Positions 1 to 6,726 are shown, counted from the stretch's first letter. The stretch is DNA of 13,347 nucleotides from Clostridiales bacterium (GCA_004556165.1 SFIR01000032.1:1-13347), one strand, 5' to 3'. Made by a program: numbers and translations. Notes: a model not told the origin generated them from the sequence alone.

Positions 1-1
1 A

Positions 2-856
2 TATGCAGGCCAGATGATCTGCGTAGCATTCCGTCACTACAACGTAACCGATATGTTCTCCGTCAACCTTGACGCAGTAGAAGTACTCGGCCGCGGCACA
101 GTAGAGCCCACCGAACCTCCCGTAGAGCCCACCGAACCCCCCGTAGAGCCCACCCTGCCTCCCATCGGCGAGCTGCCCTCCTTCGTAGTAGACAACTACT
201 ATGCACAGGTTGGCGACGTCATTGAGATCCCCGTTGTGCTCTATGCATACGAAGGCAATGCACATGTTCTGAACATGTGGCTGGATTACGATCCCGCAGC
301 ACTTCAGATCAACAGCATCACCTACGGTGAATTCATCACCAATGCACAGGGTCTCGGCGGCATGGTCGTTCTTGATTACACCACCGTTCCCGGTTCCATC
401 CGTCTCGGCGTTGTTGATCCTCAGAATGATCCTATCCCCGCAGGTTCCGAGCCCATGGTGATCTACACGATCAATGCAACCGTCCTCGAGGGCGCAGCAG
501 AGACCAATGTCCTTGACATCACCGTAAACGAGTTCAAGAACTACCCCATCGGCGGTACCGTAACGCTCATCGAGCACTATGTCTATGACGGTGCTGTCAT
601 CATCGGCGAAGAGCCCACTGAGCCTCCCGTAGAGCCCACTGAGCCTCCCGTAGAGCCCACTGAGCCTCCCGTAGAGCCCACCGAGCCTCCCGTAGAGCCC
701 ACTGAGCCTCCCGTAGAGCCCACTGAGCCTCCCGTGGAGCCGACTCCCACCCCCGCACCCGTACCCGGCACCGGCGCAGCAACCCTGATCGGTCTCGGCG
801 TAATGGCACTTCTCTCCGGCGCAGGCGTAGTTCTGTTCAGGAAGAAAGAGGACTAA
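2..856 (+). CDS. Anchored surface protein with cohesin-like domain, 5' end cut by window
   Basis: This is the C-terminal part of a secreted, wall- or membrane-anchored protein; the frame is open from base 2, so the gene begins upstream and the ATG at 14 is internal. In order it shows the end of a beta-sandwich domain (FRHYNVTDMFSVNLDAVEVL) nearly identical to one in the protein at 11473-13254, a short Pro/Thr/Glu linker, and a cohesin-like domain at about 173-604. That domain has the typical VGDVIEIPV strand and the LDYDPAALQI strand. Then follow six EPTEPPV repeats, VPGTG, a hydrophobic segment and a basic RKKED tail. The anchor resembles a sortase or membrane-anchor signal but is not LPXTG. 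Codons are strongly biased (GTA, GCA, AAC, CAC, TAC), as expected of a highly expressed gene. A terminator follows at 891. The role in adhesion or carbohydrate binding is inferred from domains only. Confidence 0.85.
   Translation, partial: YAGQMICVAFRHYNVTDMFSVNLDAVEVLGRGTVEPTEPPVEPTEPPVEPTLPPIGELPSFVVDNYYAQVGDVIEIPVVLYAYEGNAHVLNMWLDYDPAALQINSITYGEFITNAQGLGGMVVLDYTTVPGSIRLGVVDPQNDPIPAGSEPMVIYTINATVLEGAAETNVLDITVNEFKNYPIGGTVTLIEHYVYDGAVIIGEEPTEPPVEPTEPPVEPTEPPVEPTEPPVEPTEPPVEPTEPPVEPTPTPAPVPGTGAATLIGLGVMALLSGAGVVLFRKKED
104..163 (+). repeat. 21-bp Pro/Thr/Glu linker repeats, first tract
   Basis: Two full 21-bp units (104-124 and 125-145) encode EPTEPPV, followed by a diverged third unit encoding EPTLPP. 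They form a spacer between the adhesin-like domain and the cohesin-like domain. The same unit recurs at 611-736. Confidence 0.8.
611..736 (+). repeat. Six tandem 21-bp units encoding EPTEPPV
   Basis: Six consecutive 21-bp units start at 611, 632, 653, 674, 695 and 716. They are almost identical in DNA, differing at one wobble base (ACT/ACC) and in the last base of unit six. They encode a stiff, wall-spanning EPTEPPV stalk just before the anchor. Near-identity at the nucleotide level suggests recent expansion or ongoing slippage and homogenisation. Confidence 0.95.
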
Positions 857-890
857 TCCAATAAGTAAGTGAAGCTAACTTCACTCAAAG

Positions 891-922
891 AAAGCGAGTT
901 CCCGAAAGGGAGCTCGCTTTTT
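891..922 (+). terminator. Intrinsic terminator of the left-edge surface protein gene
   Basis: A 13-bp stem (891-903 with 908-920, one G-U wobble) closes a GAAA tetraloop and runs into a T-rich 3' side. It lies 35 bases after the stop codon at 854-856. A second perfect 7-bp hairpin with a CTAA loop (868-885) sits between the stop and the terminator and may protect the mRNA end. Confidence 0.85.
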
Positions 923-1235
923 GAATATGTACGGAGCGGAACGGAAGCAAGGCAACAGAAAGAATTTGACAAAACCAAACCGAATCCGAAATGAGTTGAC
1001 CGCGAAGATAGCAGAGCAATCCCTGCTGCGGAAAAGGACGGAATAATCAAGTCCATTCAGATGTCACGGGGATAATGAACAACGAATCAAACTAAGCTAA
1101 AGGGCTTATCCCCTGCCGTACACAGGAAACAAGCCCTCGAAGCCGCTTGCTTTACTTCAATTGTCTGACTTTTTGGGGTTCAGATCACATTGATGCCTGC
1201 ACTTTGCATATCTAACGGAACCAAAATAAACAAAA
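923..1235. other. Gene-free stretch between surface gene terminator and htpG terminator
   Basis: No intact reading frame with a plausible start and ribosome binding site is seen here. The right half holds the IS3-type remnant (1042-1187). The left half (923-1041) shows no recognisable motif, though it could be further decayed transposase sequence. Confidence 0.6.
1042..1187 (+). pseudogene. Remnant of an IS3-family (IS150-like) transposase 3' end with terminal repeat
   Basis: The + strand carries a broken reading frame that resembles the C-terminus of IS150-group OrfB transposases. NEQRIKL is encoded at 1074-1094. After what looks like a one-base deletion near 1095, the frame continues as LKGLSPAVHRKQALEAA and stops at 1166-1168. 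The usual family C-terminus reads roughly RIKxKLKGLSPVQYRxQALEAA. A short IIKSI match at 1043-1057 in another frame suggests a further break upstream. The stretch 1162-1187, containing CTTTTTGGGG followed by TCA, has the look of an IS150-type right inverted repeat. The left end and most of the transposase are missing. The element sits between two terminators, a typical tolerated landing site. The assignment rests on remembered family sequence. Confidence 0.55.
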
Positions 1236-1263
1236 GGCGTATCGTGATGAATCACGATACGCC
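1222..1263 (-). terminator. Intrinsic terminator of htpG
   Basis: A perfect 12-bp stem (1236-1247 with 1252-1263) encloses a 4-base loop. Read on the minus strand it is followed by a T-rich tail at 1222-1235 (TTTTGTTTATTTT). It begins 16 bases downstream of the htpG stop codon. Confidence 0.9.
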
Positions 1264-1278
1264 GCGCTATGCTCAATA

Positions 1279-3285
1279 TTATTTAGCCATCAATAAGGAA
1301 ATACGCTTTGCAAATTCGTAAGGATCTTCGATCTTAAGCCCGGCAAGCAGTGTTGCCTGGTCGTAAAGCAGCTCGACGAAGATCTTGAATTTCTCCTCAT
1401 CCTCAGCCCGATTCTCCATCGCCTTTTTGAGAGACACAAAGGCAGGATGCTCGGGGTTAAGCTCGAGCGCACGCTCCGCTTTCACTTCGGAACCGTTCGG
1501 GAGATCGGAAAGAACCTTCTCCATCTCAAGCGATACGGGGCCGTCGCTGACGAGTGCGGCAGGAGCATCGGAAAGCTTATTCGTGAGCCTTACGGCGCAG
1601 ACCTTGCCGGAAAGCACTTCCTTGACGGCTTCAAGGAGCTCCTTATTCTCCTCCTGCTTCTGCTCGACTTCCTTCTTTTCATCCTCGGTCGAAATATTCA
1701 GCTCTTTATCGGTGATGGAACGGAAGGGCTTGCCCTCAAAGCCGTTCATCATCTTGAGGGCGAATTCATCGACGTTATCGGGCATGAGAAGTACATCATA
1801 ACCCTTGTCAAGAAGGTATTTGAGGGTCGGCATGCGCTTTAGCTCATCGAGGCTTGAACCGCATGCATAGTAGATTTCGGTCTGATTCTCATTGAGCGCC
1901 TCCACATACTCCTTGAGGGTTATCATACGGTTCTCCTTTGCGGATTCATACATAAGCAGGTCGGAAAGGAAATCCGCTTCCATGCCGTAGGATTCATAGA
2001 TGCCGTACTTAATCGAAAGCCCGAAGGTTTTGAAGAACTTCTCGTAAGTCTCGCGTTCATTGTCGCGGAGCTTTTCAAGCTCGGATTTGATCTTCTTTTT
2101 CAGACCGTTTGCGATGGCGCGCATCTGTCTGCTCTGCTGGAGCATTTCTCGGGAAATATTCAGCGATATATCCGAAGAATCTACAAGGCCCTTAACGAAG
2201 CCGAAAAATTCGGGAAGAAGATCCTCGCAGCTTTCCATAATCATCACGCCGTTTGAATAGAGCTGGAGCCCCCGCTTATAATTCTTGGAATAGAGATTGT
2301 ACGGCGCGGCGGAGGGAATGTAGAGTATCGAATTATAGCTTATTGCGCCCTCGGTATTGTAATGGATATGGCAGAGGGGCTTCTCATAGTCGTGGAATTT
2401 ATCGGTATAGAACTGGTTATAATCCTCATCGGTGAGCTCGGCCTTATTCCTCCTCCAGAGGGGAACCATGCTGTTAAGGGTCGTATCCTCAACCACCGTT
2501 TCATACTCCGGCTCCTTTTCCTCCTTGCACTCATCACATTCGCACTCGTCATGGTCATGCTCACATTCGCACTCGTCGTGGTCATGCTCGCACTCGCATT
2601 CATCGTTGTCATGGTCGCTTTCGTCCTTCTTGAGGCGGCTGGTCTCAATCATCATCTTAATCGGATAACGGATATAATCGGAATACTTCCTGACAAGTCC
2701 GCGAAGCGTATAGGTTTCGAGGAATTCATCGTAATTCTCATCATCAGTATTATCCTTGAGGTACAGCGTGATAACGGTACCGACACTATCCTTCTCGGCA
2801 GGCTCAACGGTATAGCCGTCAAGACCCTCGCTCTCCCACAGCCATGCTTCTTCGGAACCATCTGCACGGCTCAGAACGGTGATCTTCTTCGCAACCATGA
2901 AAGCGGAGTAGAAGCCGACGCCGAACTGACCGATAACGTCCATATCCTCGCTCATCTTCTCATCATCGGCATGCTCCTGCTTGAATGCACGGGTACCGCT
3001 CTTTGCAATCGTACCCAAGTTGTTTTCAAGCTCATCCTTTGTCATGCCGATACCGTTATCGGAGATAACGAGCGTCCTGTTCTCCTTATTGGGCTCAAGC
3101 CTTATCTCAAGCTCGCCGCGGGTCAGAGAGGAATTCTCCGTAAGGCTCTTGAAATAACGCTTATCCAGTGCGTCGCTCGCATTCGAGATAAGCTCACGCA
3201 GGAAAATCTCTCTATTCGTATAAACGGAATTTATCATCAGATCCAGTAATCTCTTCGATTCCGTCTTAAACTGCTTCTTTGCCAT
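1279..3285 (-). CDS. htpG: Molecular chaperone HtpG (bacterial Hsp90)
   Basis: HtpG is the cytosolic ATP-dependent Hsp90 dimer that remodels client proteins under stress. The protein has about 668 residues, against 624 in E. coli. The N-terminal GHKL ATPase domain shows ELISNASDA (31-39), DNGIGM (76-81) and GQFGVGFYS (119-127). The middle domain carries the catalytic-loop NISREMLQQSRQ (about 376-387), and the C-terminal dimerisation domain is complete. The start is ATG at 3285, 7 bases after GAGGTG; an alternative GTG at 3294 lies inside that ribosome binding site and was rejected. The extra length is largely an acidic Cys/His repeat in the linker between the N and middle domains (2527-2616). 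A sigma-A-like promoter and a perfect CIRCE element lie upstream and a strong terminator downstream, so the gene is probably monocistronic and HrcA-repressed. Confidence 0.97.
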   Translation of the reverse strand: MAKKQFKTESKRLLDLMINSVYTNREIFLRELISNASDALDKRYFKSLTENSSLTRGELEIRLEPNKENRTLVISDNGIGMTKDELENNLGTIAKSGTRAFKQEHADDEKMSEDMDVIGQFGVGFYSAFMVAKKITVLSRADGSEEAWLWESEGLDGYTVEPAEKDSVGTVITLYLKDNTDDENYDEFLETYTLRGLVRKYSDYIRYPIKMMIETSRLKKDESDHDNDECECEHDHDECECEHDHDECECDECKEEKEPEYETVVEDTTLNSMVPLWRRNKAELTDEDYNQFYTDKFHDYEKPLCHIHYNTEGAISYNSILYIPSAAPYNLYSKNYKRGLQLYSNGVMIMESCEDLLPEFFGFVKGLVDSSDISLNISREMLQQSRQMRAIANGLKKKIKSELEKLRDNERETYEKFFKTFGLSIKYGIYESYGMEADFLSDLLMYESAKENRMITLKEYVEALNENQTEIYYACGSSLDELKRMPTLKYLLDKGYDVLLMPDNVDEFALKMMNGFEGKPFRSITDKELNISTEDEKKEVEQKQEENKELLEAVKEVLSGKVCAVRLTNKLSDAPAALVSDGPVSLEMEKVLSDLPNGSEVKAERALELNPEHPAFVSLKKAMENRAEDEEKFKIFVELLYDQATLLAGLKIEDPYEFAKRISLLMAK
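2527..2616 (-). repeat. Cys/His/Asp/Glu 9-residue repeats in the HtpG charged linker
   Basis: Within htpG, two full 27-bp units encode DECECEHDH (residues 228-236 and 237-245), followed by a partial DECECDEC and preceded by a degenerate DHDND. Together they give seven Cys and five His in about 30 residues, all in an acidic context. They sit exactly where Hsp90 proteins have a variable charged linker between the ATPase and middle domains. Spacing such as CxC and HxH is compatible with metal binding, but no known metal-site family is matched. Confidence 0.9.
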
Positions 3286-3315
3286 ATAATTCACCTCATG
3301 TCCATAAATGCGTTG

Positions 3316-3342
3316 TTAGCACTCAATATCTTTGAGTGCTAA
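3316..3342. promoter_or_regulatory. CIRCE operator (HrcA-binding inverted repeat)
   Basis: TTAGCACTC, a 9-base spacer, then GAGTGCTAA: a perfect match to the CIRCE consensus on both arms. It overlaps the expected transcription start of htpG and lies 31 bases before its start codon. HrcA repression with release on heat shock is the established role. CIRCE normally marks groE and dnaK operons; in B. subtilis htpG is not CIRCE-controlled. Confidence 0.95.
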
Positions 3343-3346
3343 CAAT

Positions 3347-3374
3347 ATTCTACCACCATATTTTACTTTGTCAA
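3347..3374 (-). promoter_or_regulatory. Sigma-A-type promoter of htpG
   Basis: On the minus strand, TTGACA (3369-3374) is followed after 16 bases by TAGAAT (3347-3352). The predicted start falls at about 3338-3341, inside the CIRCE element, which fits repression by steric blocking. Confidence 0.85.
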
Positions 3375-3426
3375 TAGTATTTTCAAAAATTCGGACAAAA
3401 ATATTTTTTTGAGTAAAAGCTCAATC

Positions 3427-4911
3427 TCAGCTCTCCGTCCATGCTACGGCGCAGCGGACGGCACGCCGCCAGCCGTTGAGGCGTTCGGCGCGCTCGATTT
3501 CGCCTATCCTCGGGGTGAAACGCGCGGCGATATTCTGCTTGGCATGCCCTTCATAGAAGCCGCAGGCGAGGCCGGCAAGGCTTGCTGCACCGAGAGCGGT
3601 CGTTTCAACGCAGGCAGGGCGCAGCACATCCGTACCGAGAAGGTCAGATTGGGTCTGCATGAGGTAGTTATTATCGGAAGCACCGCCGTCAACGCGCAGC
3701 CCCGAGAGCGGTATGCCTGCATCCTTCTCCATTGCGGAAAGCGCGTCAAGCACCTGATAGCAGATAGCATCGAGCGAAGCGCGGACGATATGCGCGCTGC
3801 TGCACCCCCTTGTGAGGCCGACGATCATGCCCCTTGCGTAGGGATTCCAGTACGGCGCACCGAGGCCCGTGAATGCAGGGACGACATAGCAGCCGTTGGT
3901 ATCGCTGACGGAAAGCGCAAGGCTCTCGGATTCGGGCGCAGTGGAGATGATTTTAAGCTCATCCCTCAGCCACTGAACGAGCGCACCGCCCATAAAGATG
4001 GAGCCTTCAAGGGCGTAGCTAATCCTGCCGTCCACGCCCCATGCAATGGTAGTGAGCATGCCGTGCTCTGAAAACACGGGTTTTTCGCCCGTATTCATGA
4101 GAATGAAGCAGCCCGTGCCGTAGGTGGTCTTGGCATCGCCCTTTTCAAAACAGCCCTGCCCGAACAGCGCCGCCTGCTGATCGCCTGCTGCGCCCATGAT
4201 GGGTATGCTCTCGCCGAAGAACTCGGGGAGGGTCTCGCCGAAGCTGCCGCTCGAGGGCCTGACCTCGGGAAGCATGGAGCGCGGAATGCTCATCTCCTTT
4301 AGTATCTCATCATCCCAGTCAAGGGTATTTATATTGAAAAGCATGGTGCGAGAAGCATTGGAGTAATCGCTTGCATGCACCCTTCCGCCCGTGAGCTTAT
4401 AGATGAGCCAGGTTTCGACCGTACCGAAGCATAGCTCCGCTCTCTCTGCGCGCTCGCGCACGCCGGGGATGTTCTCGAGTATCCAGCGGAGCTTCGTTGC
4501 GGAGAAATACGCGTCGATAACGAGCCCTGTTTTCTTTTTGATGGGCTCCGTAAGCCCCCTTGCCTTCAGCTCGTCGCAGTATTCAGCAGTACGGCGGCAC
4601 TGCCAGACTATGGCATTGGATACGGGTTCACCGGTCGCCCTATCCCAGACTATGGTCGTTTCCCTTTGGTTTGCGATGCCGATTGCGGCGACCTCGGAGG
4701 GCTTTAGGCCCGAAGCAGCAAGGGCTTCCCTTGCGACCTCAAGCTGAGTATCAAATATGGTATTCGCATCATGCTCAACCCAACCGGGCTTGGGGTAGAT
4801 TTGCATGAACTCCTTCTGCGCGGAGCATATCACATCGCCTTTTGCATCAAAAAGGATGCATCGGCTGCTCGTAGTGCCGGCATCAAGCGCCATAACGCAT
4901 TTCTTTGTCAT
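3427..4911 (-). CDS. glpK: Glycerol kinase
   Basis: GlpK phosphorylates glycerol with ATP to sn-glycerol 3-phosphate, feeding lipid synthesis and glycolysis. The 494-residue protein is the usual length for the FGGY family. It shows the N-terminal phosphate-binding loop LDAGTTSSR (7-15), GWVEHD, GIANQRETT, NAIVWQCRRT, SDYSNASRTM, the TYGTGCF segment and ALEGSIFMGG, and ends in the ATPase half with RVDGGASDN. The start ATG at 4911 was chosen because the family begins right before the ALDAGTTSS strand, and because a promoter at 4953-4981 places the transcript start downstream of the longer alternative start at 4962. The ribosome binding site is weak (AAGGCAGG). No glpF or glpD is adjacent; the gene stands alone upstream of htpG and diverges from the SpoIIE-like gene. 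Confidence 0.96.
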   Translation of the reverse strand: MTKKCVMALDAGTTSSRCILFDAKGDVICSAQKEFMQIYPKPGWVEHDANTIFDTQLEVAREALAASGLKPSEVAAIGIANQRETTIVWDRATGEPVSNAIVWQCRRTAEYCDELKARGLTEPIKKKTGLVIDAYFSATKLRWILENIPGVRERAERAELCFGTVETWLIYKLTGGRVHASDYSNASRTMLFNINTLDWDDEILKEMSIPRSMLPEVRPSSGSFGETLPEFFGESIPIMGAAGDQQAALFGQGCFEKGDAKTTYGTGCFILMNTGEKPVFSEHGMLTTIAWGVDGRISYALEGSIFMGGALVQWLRDELKIISTAPESESLALSVSDTNGCYVVPAFTGLGAPYWNPYARGMIVGLTRGCSSAHIVRASLDAICYQVLDALSAMEKDAGIPLSGLRVDGGASDNNYLMQTQSDLLGTDVLRPACVETTALGAASLAGLACGFYEGHAKQNIAARFTPRIGEIERAERLNGWRRAVRCAVAWTES

Positions 4912-4952
4912 ATCGGAACCTGCCTTTTCTTTTCCCATAGGGGCTTTGGAAA

Positions 4953-4981
4953 ATTGTACCATTGTATTCGGATAAATTCAA
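4953..4981 (-). promoter_or_regulatory. Promoter of glpK
   Basis: On the minus strand, TTGAAT (4976-4981), 17 bases, then TACAAT (4953-4958). The predicted transcript start at about 4946 leaves a leader of roughly 35 bases before the ATG at 4911. Confidence 0.65.
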
Positions 4982-5029
4982 TCTTTATCATCAAAATCGG
5001 CATGAAAAAGCCTTTATTTTCAGCCCTGA

Positions 5030-5063
5030 ATCGTCAAAGGAACGACTGCGGACGAGCTACAAT
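5030..5063 (+). promoter_or_regulatory. Possible promoter with Spo0A-box-like site upstream of the SpoIIE-like gene
   Basis: ATCGTCAAA (5030-5038) differs at two positions from the reverse-complement 0A box TTCGACAAA, and a good -10 hexamer TACAAT lies at 5058-5063. There is no proper -35. In B. subtilis, spoIIE is switched on by Spo0A from a sigma-A promoter with a displaced 0A box, so the arrangement is suggestive only. A start at about 5070 would give a 39-base leader to the ATG at 5109. Confidence 0.3.
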
Positions 5064-5108
5064 ACTATTGCGGTTATCTCCGCAAAAATCTCTGGCTGGG
5101 TTGATGAT

Positions 5109-6710
5109 ATGGAAGCATTGCATGGTATTATTGATGAAATCATTACGGGCGCTGCGAGGAAAACGCTGCTGCGATACAGAAATCTGTTTTTCGGTATTGT
5201 TTCGCTGCTGATAGGGCTGATAGAGCCAACTGTTTTTGATGTAAAGCTCTCGCCCTTCGGGCTTGCCTTCGCCTGTGGACTGCGGCTAATCGGTATTGAC
5301 CCGCTCTCGGCGTACATAGGAGCTCTGCTTGCCTGTATCATGAGGACAAGCCTCCCGACGCTCCTTTTTCTCATCTTTGCCGCCGTGCCGCTTTTTTTGC
5401 CGAGGGTGGGCAAGCTGCGCCTGAAGGGAAAAAGCACCGGCATCCTTGTATCGCTGATGATCCCGACCATAATACTCGGCATCGGAAGCTTCAGGAAGCT
5501 TTTAAGCTCAATGCTCGCGCTCTGCATAATGATCATGAGTTCGCTGCTTGTTGCGCTCATCTATTACCTCGGAAAGAGTCTGACGGACGGAAGCATTGCC
5601 CTTATCCTCCCGAAGCAGACGAGCAAAAAAACTGCGGCTGCCGAGCCGCAGGTGCCTTCACGGATGAAGATAGATGCGCTCTGCTCGGTCGTTTCAGCGC
5701 TTGGCGAAAGCACGGCGGATCCATTTATAAAGCGTCAGCTCCGCTGTGTCAGCGACTGCATCGAAAAGCTCGGCGAACCCGAAAGCAAAGGCGGAAAGAA
5801 ATACGATATAGCAGTCGGCTGTTCGCTCACACCAAAGGGAGCGAATCCTGTCAACGGCGATAGCTGCCTGATCAGGCGAAAGGGACAGAAGGTACTGCTT
5901 GCGCTCAGTGACGGCATGGGCAGCGGAAGCGAAGCGGAAACGGAAAGCGCAAAGGTGCTCGACACCATCGAAAAGCTGCTCGGAATCGGCTACGGGCTTT
6001 CAGAGGCGGCGGAATGTGCAAACAGGATTATGCTCGATAAGGGACTGCCGGATATGTTTGCGACCCTCGATATCGCCTTTGTAGATCTCGGCACGGGGAA
6101 TGTTGAGCTGCTTAAAAACGGAGCTTCACCGGGATTTCTGCTGCGCTCATTCGAGGAAAGCGCAAAGGACAGGATAACGTACAGCACGCTTGCAGAGGTG
6201 ATCGAGGAAGCAAAAAAGGCATCGGGAAACGATGCCGAGCCCAACTCGAACGCGCCGAAAGTATGGTACACTCCGCGTAAAAAACGCAAACCATGGAGCC
6301 CGAACGGGAGAAATACGGTATCCGAAGGGGAGAATAACGGAGCAAACTGCCCCGAGTGGGAGAAAAAGCAAGAAATAAGCTCCGAACAGGAGAAAGACAT
6401 GTATCCTTCGCTTCTCGGCAGGGGCAGCGCAGTCCCGGAGATAAGAACCCTGTATTCGGAGTCGCTTCCGATAGGTATAATCGAGGATATATGCCCTGCG
6501 GTCTGTACGCTCTCGCTTCGCCGAGGAGATGCACTCGTAATGATGACGGACGGCATCTGTGATGCGCTCGGAGAGGAGCTTACCGCTGTCGTTGCGGAGA
6601 GCCTTGCCGCCTTCTCCGACCCCGAGGAAGCGGCGAACGGGATACTTTCACTCGCCCGAAAAAGGAGCGGAGCGGATGATATGAGCGTCATGGTCGCAGT
6701 GATGGTGTAA
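5109..6710 (+). CDS. SpoIIE-like membrane serine phosphatase (PP2C), shortened form
   Basis: The protein combines an N-terminal membrane region with a C-terminal SpoIIE/PP2C phosphatase domain. In sporulating Bacillota, SpoIIE dephosphorylates SpoIIAA and so activates sigma-F in the forespore. From the ATG at 5109 it has 533 residues against about 827 in B. subtilis. Four or five hydrophobic segments span residues 25-155, instead of ten. The metal-binding motifs are present: NGDS (about 249-252), LSDGMGSG (266-273), MTDGICD (478-484) and GADDMSV (521-527). The central region between membrane and phosphatase is only about 65 residues long. About 100 charged, low-complexity residues (6147-6446) are inserted between GASPGFLLR and SLPIGI. 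The start is uncertain: a TTG at 4962 in frame would add 49 residues but overlaps the glpK promoter. It could be true SpoIIE or a related stress phosphatase. Confidence 0.8.
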   Translation: MEALHGIIDEIITGAARKTLLRYRNLFFGIVSLLIGLIEPTVFDVKLSPFGLAFACGLRLIGIDPLSAYIGALLACIMRTSLPTLLFLIFAAVPLFLPRVGKLRLKGKSTGILVSLMIPTIILGIGSFRKLLSSMLALCIMIMSSLLVALIYYLGKSLTDGSIALILPKQTSKKTAAAEPQVPSRMKIDALCSVVSALGESTADPFIKRQLRCVSDCIEKLGEPESKGGKKYDIAVGCSLTPKGANPVNGDSCLIRRKGQKVLLALSDGMGSGSEAETESAKVLDTIEKLLGIGYGLSEAAECANRIMLDKGLPDMFATLDIAFVDLGTGNVELLKNGASPGFLLRSFEESAKDRITYSTLAEVIEEAKKASGNDAEPNSNAPKVWYTPRKKRKPWSPNGRNTVSEGENNGANCPEWEKKQEISSEQEKDMYPSLLGRGSAVPEIRTLYSESLPIGIIEDICPAVCTLSLRRGDALVMMTDGICDALGEELTAVVAESLAAFSDPEEAANGILSLARKRSGADDMSVMVAVMV

Positions 6711-6726
6711 AAAAGCGGCTGTGCCG
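6709..6726 (-). terminator. Short intrinsic terminator of the acetyltransferase gene
   Basis: Read on the minus strand, directly after the TAA at 6727-6729, CGGC-ACA-GCCG forms a small GC stem followed by C and six T. It overlaps the stop codon of the converging SpoIIE-like gene. The stem is short, so efficiency is uncertain. Confidence 0.45.

Noticed and set aside
611..736. CRISPR-like array
   Set aside because: The units are directly abutting with no spacers and encode an in-frame protein stalk.
583..809. Glycine/serine-rich frames on the - strand across the 21-bp repeats
   Set aside because: Repetitive translation is forced by the repeat on the other strand.
853..1056. 67-residue minus-strand frame in the gap before htpG
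   Set aside because: No ribosome binding site or recognisable motif, and it overlaps the terminator and the IS remnant.
1101..1137. Stem-loop AGGGCTT/AAGCCCT as a regulatory RNA
   Set aside because: It lies inside the transposase remnant; imperfect pairing is more simply explained by element sequence.
2362..3249. Long open frame (295 residues) on the + strand opposite htpG
   Set aside because: It is antisense to a well-conserved gene, has hydrophobic low-complexity translation and no ribosome binding site; a codon-bias shadow.
3286..3294. Upstream GTG start for htpG adding three residues
   Set aside because: The GTG is part of the GAGGTG ribosome binding site of the ATG at 3285, and HtpG proteins start near MAKKQFK.
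3409..3424. Terminator of glpK (TTGAG/CTCAA hairpin)
   Set aside because: Only a 5-bp stem, followed on the transcribed strand by A rather than T; not convincing.
4912..4962. Longer glpK start at 4962
   Set aside because: It lies within the predicted glpK promoter and adds 17 residues not found before the conserved ALDAGTTSS strand.
4962..5108. TTG start for the SpoIIE-like gene at 4962
   Set aside because: The site overlaps the glpK promoter, has no good ribosome binding site, and its first part is AT-rich like non-coding DNA; kept only as an alternative.
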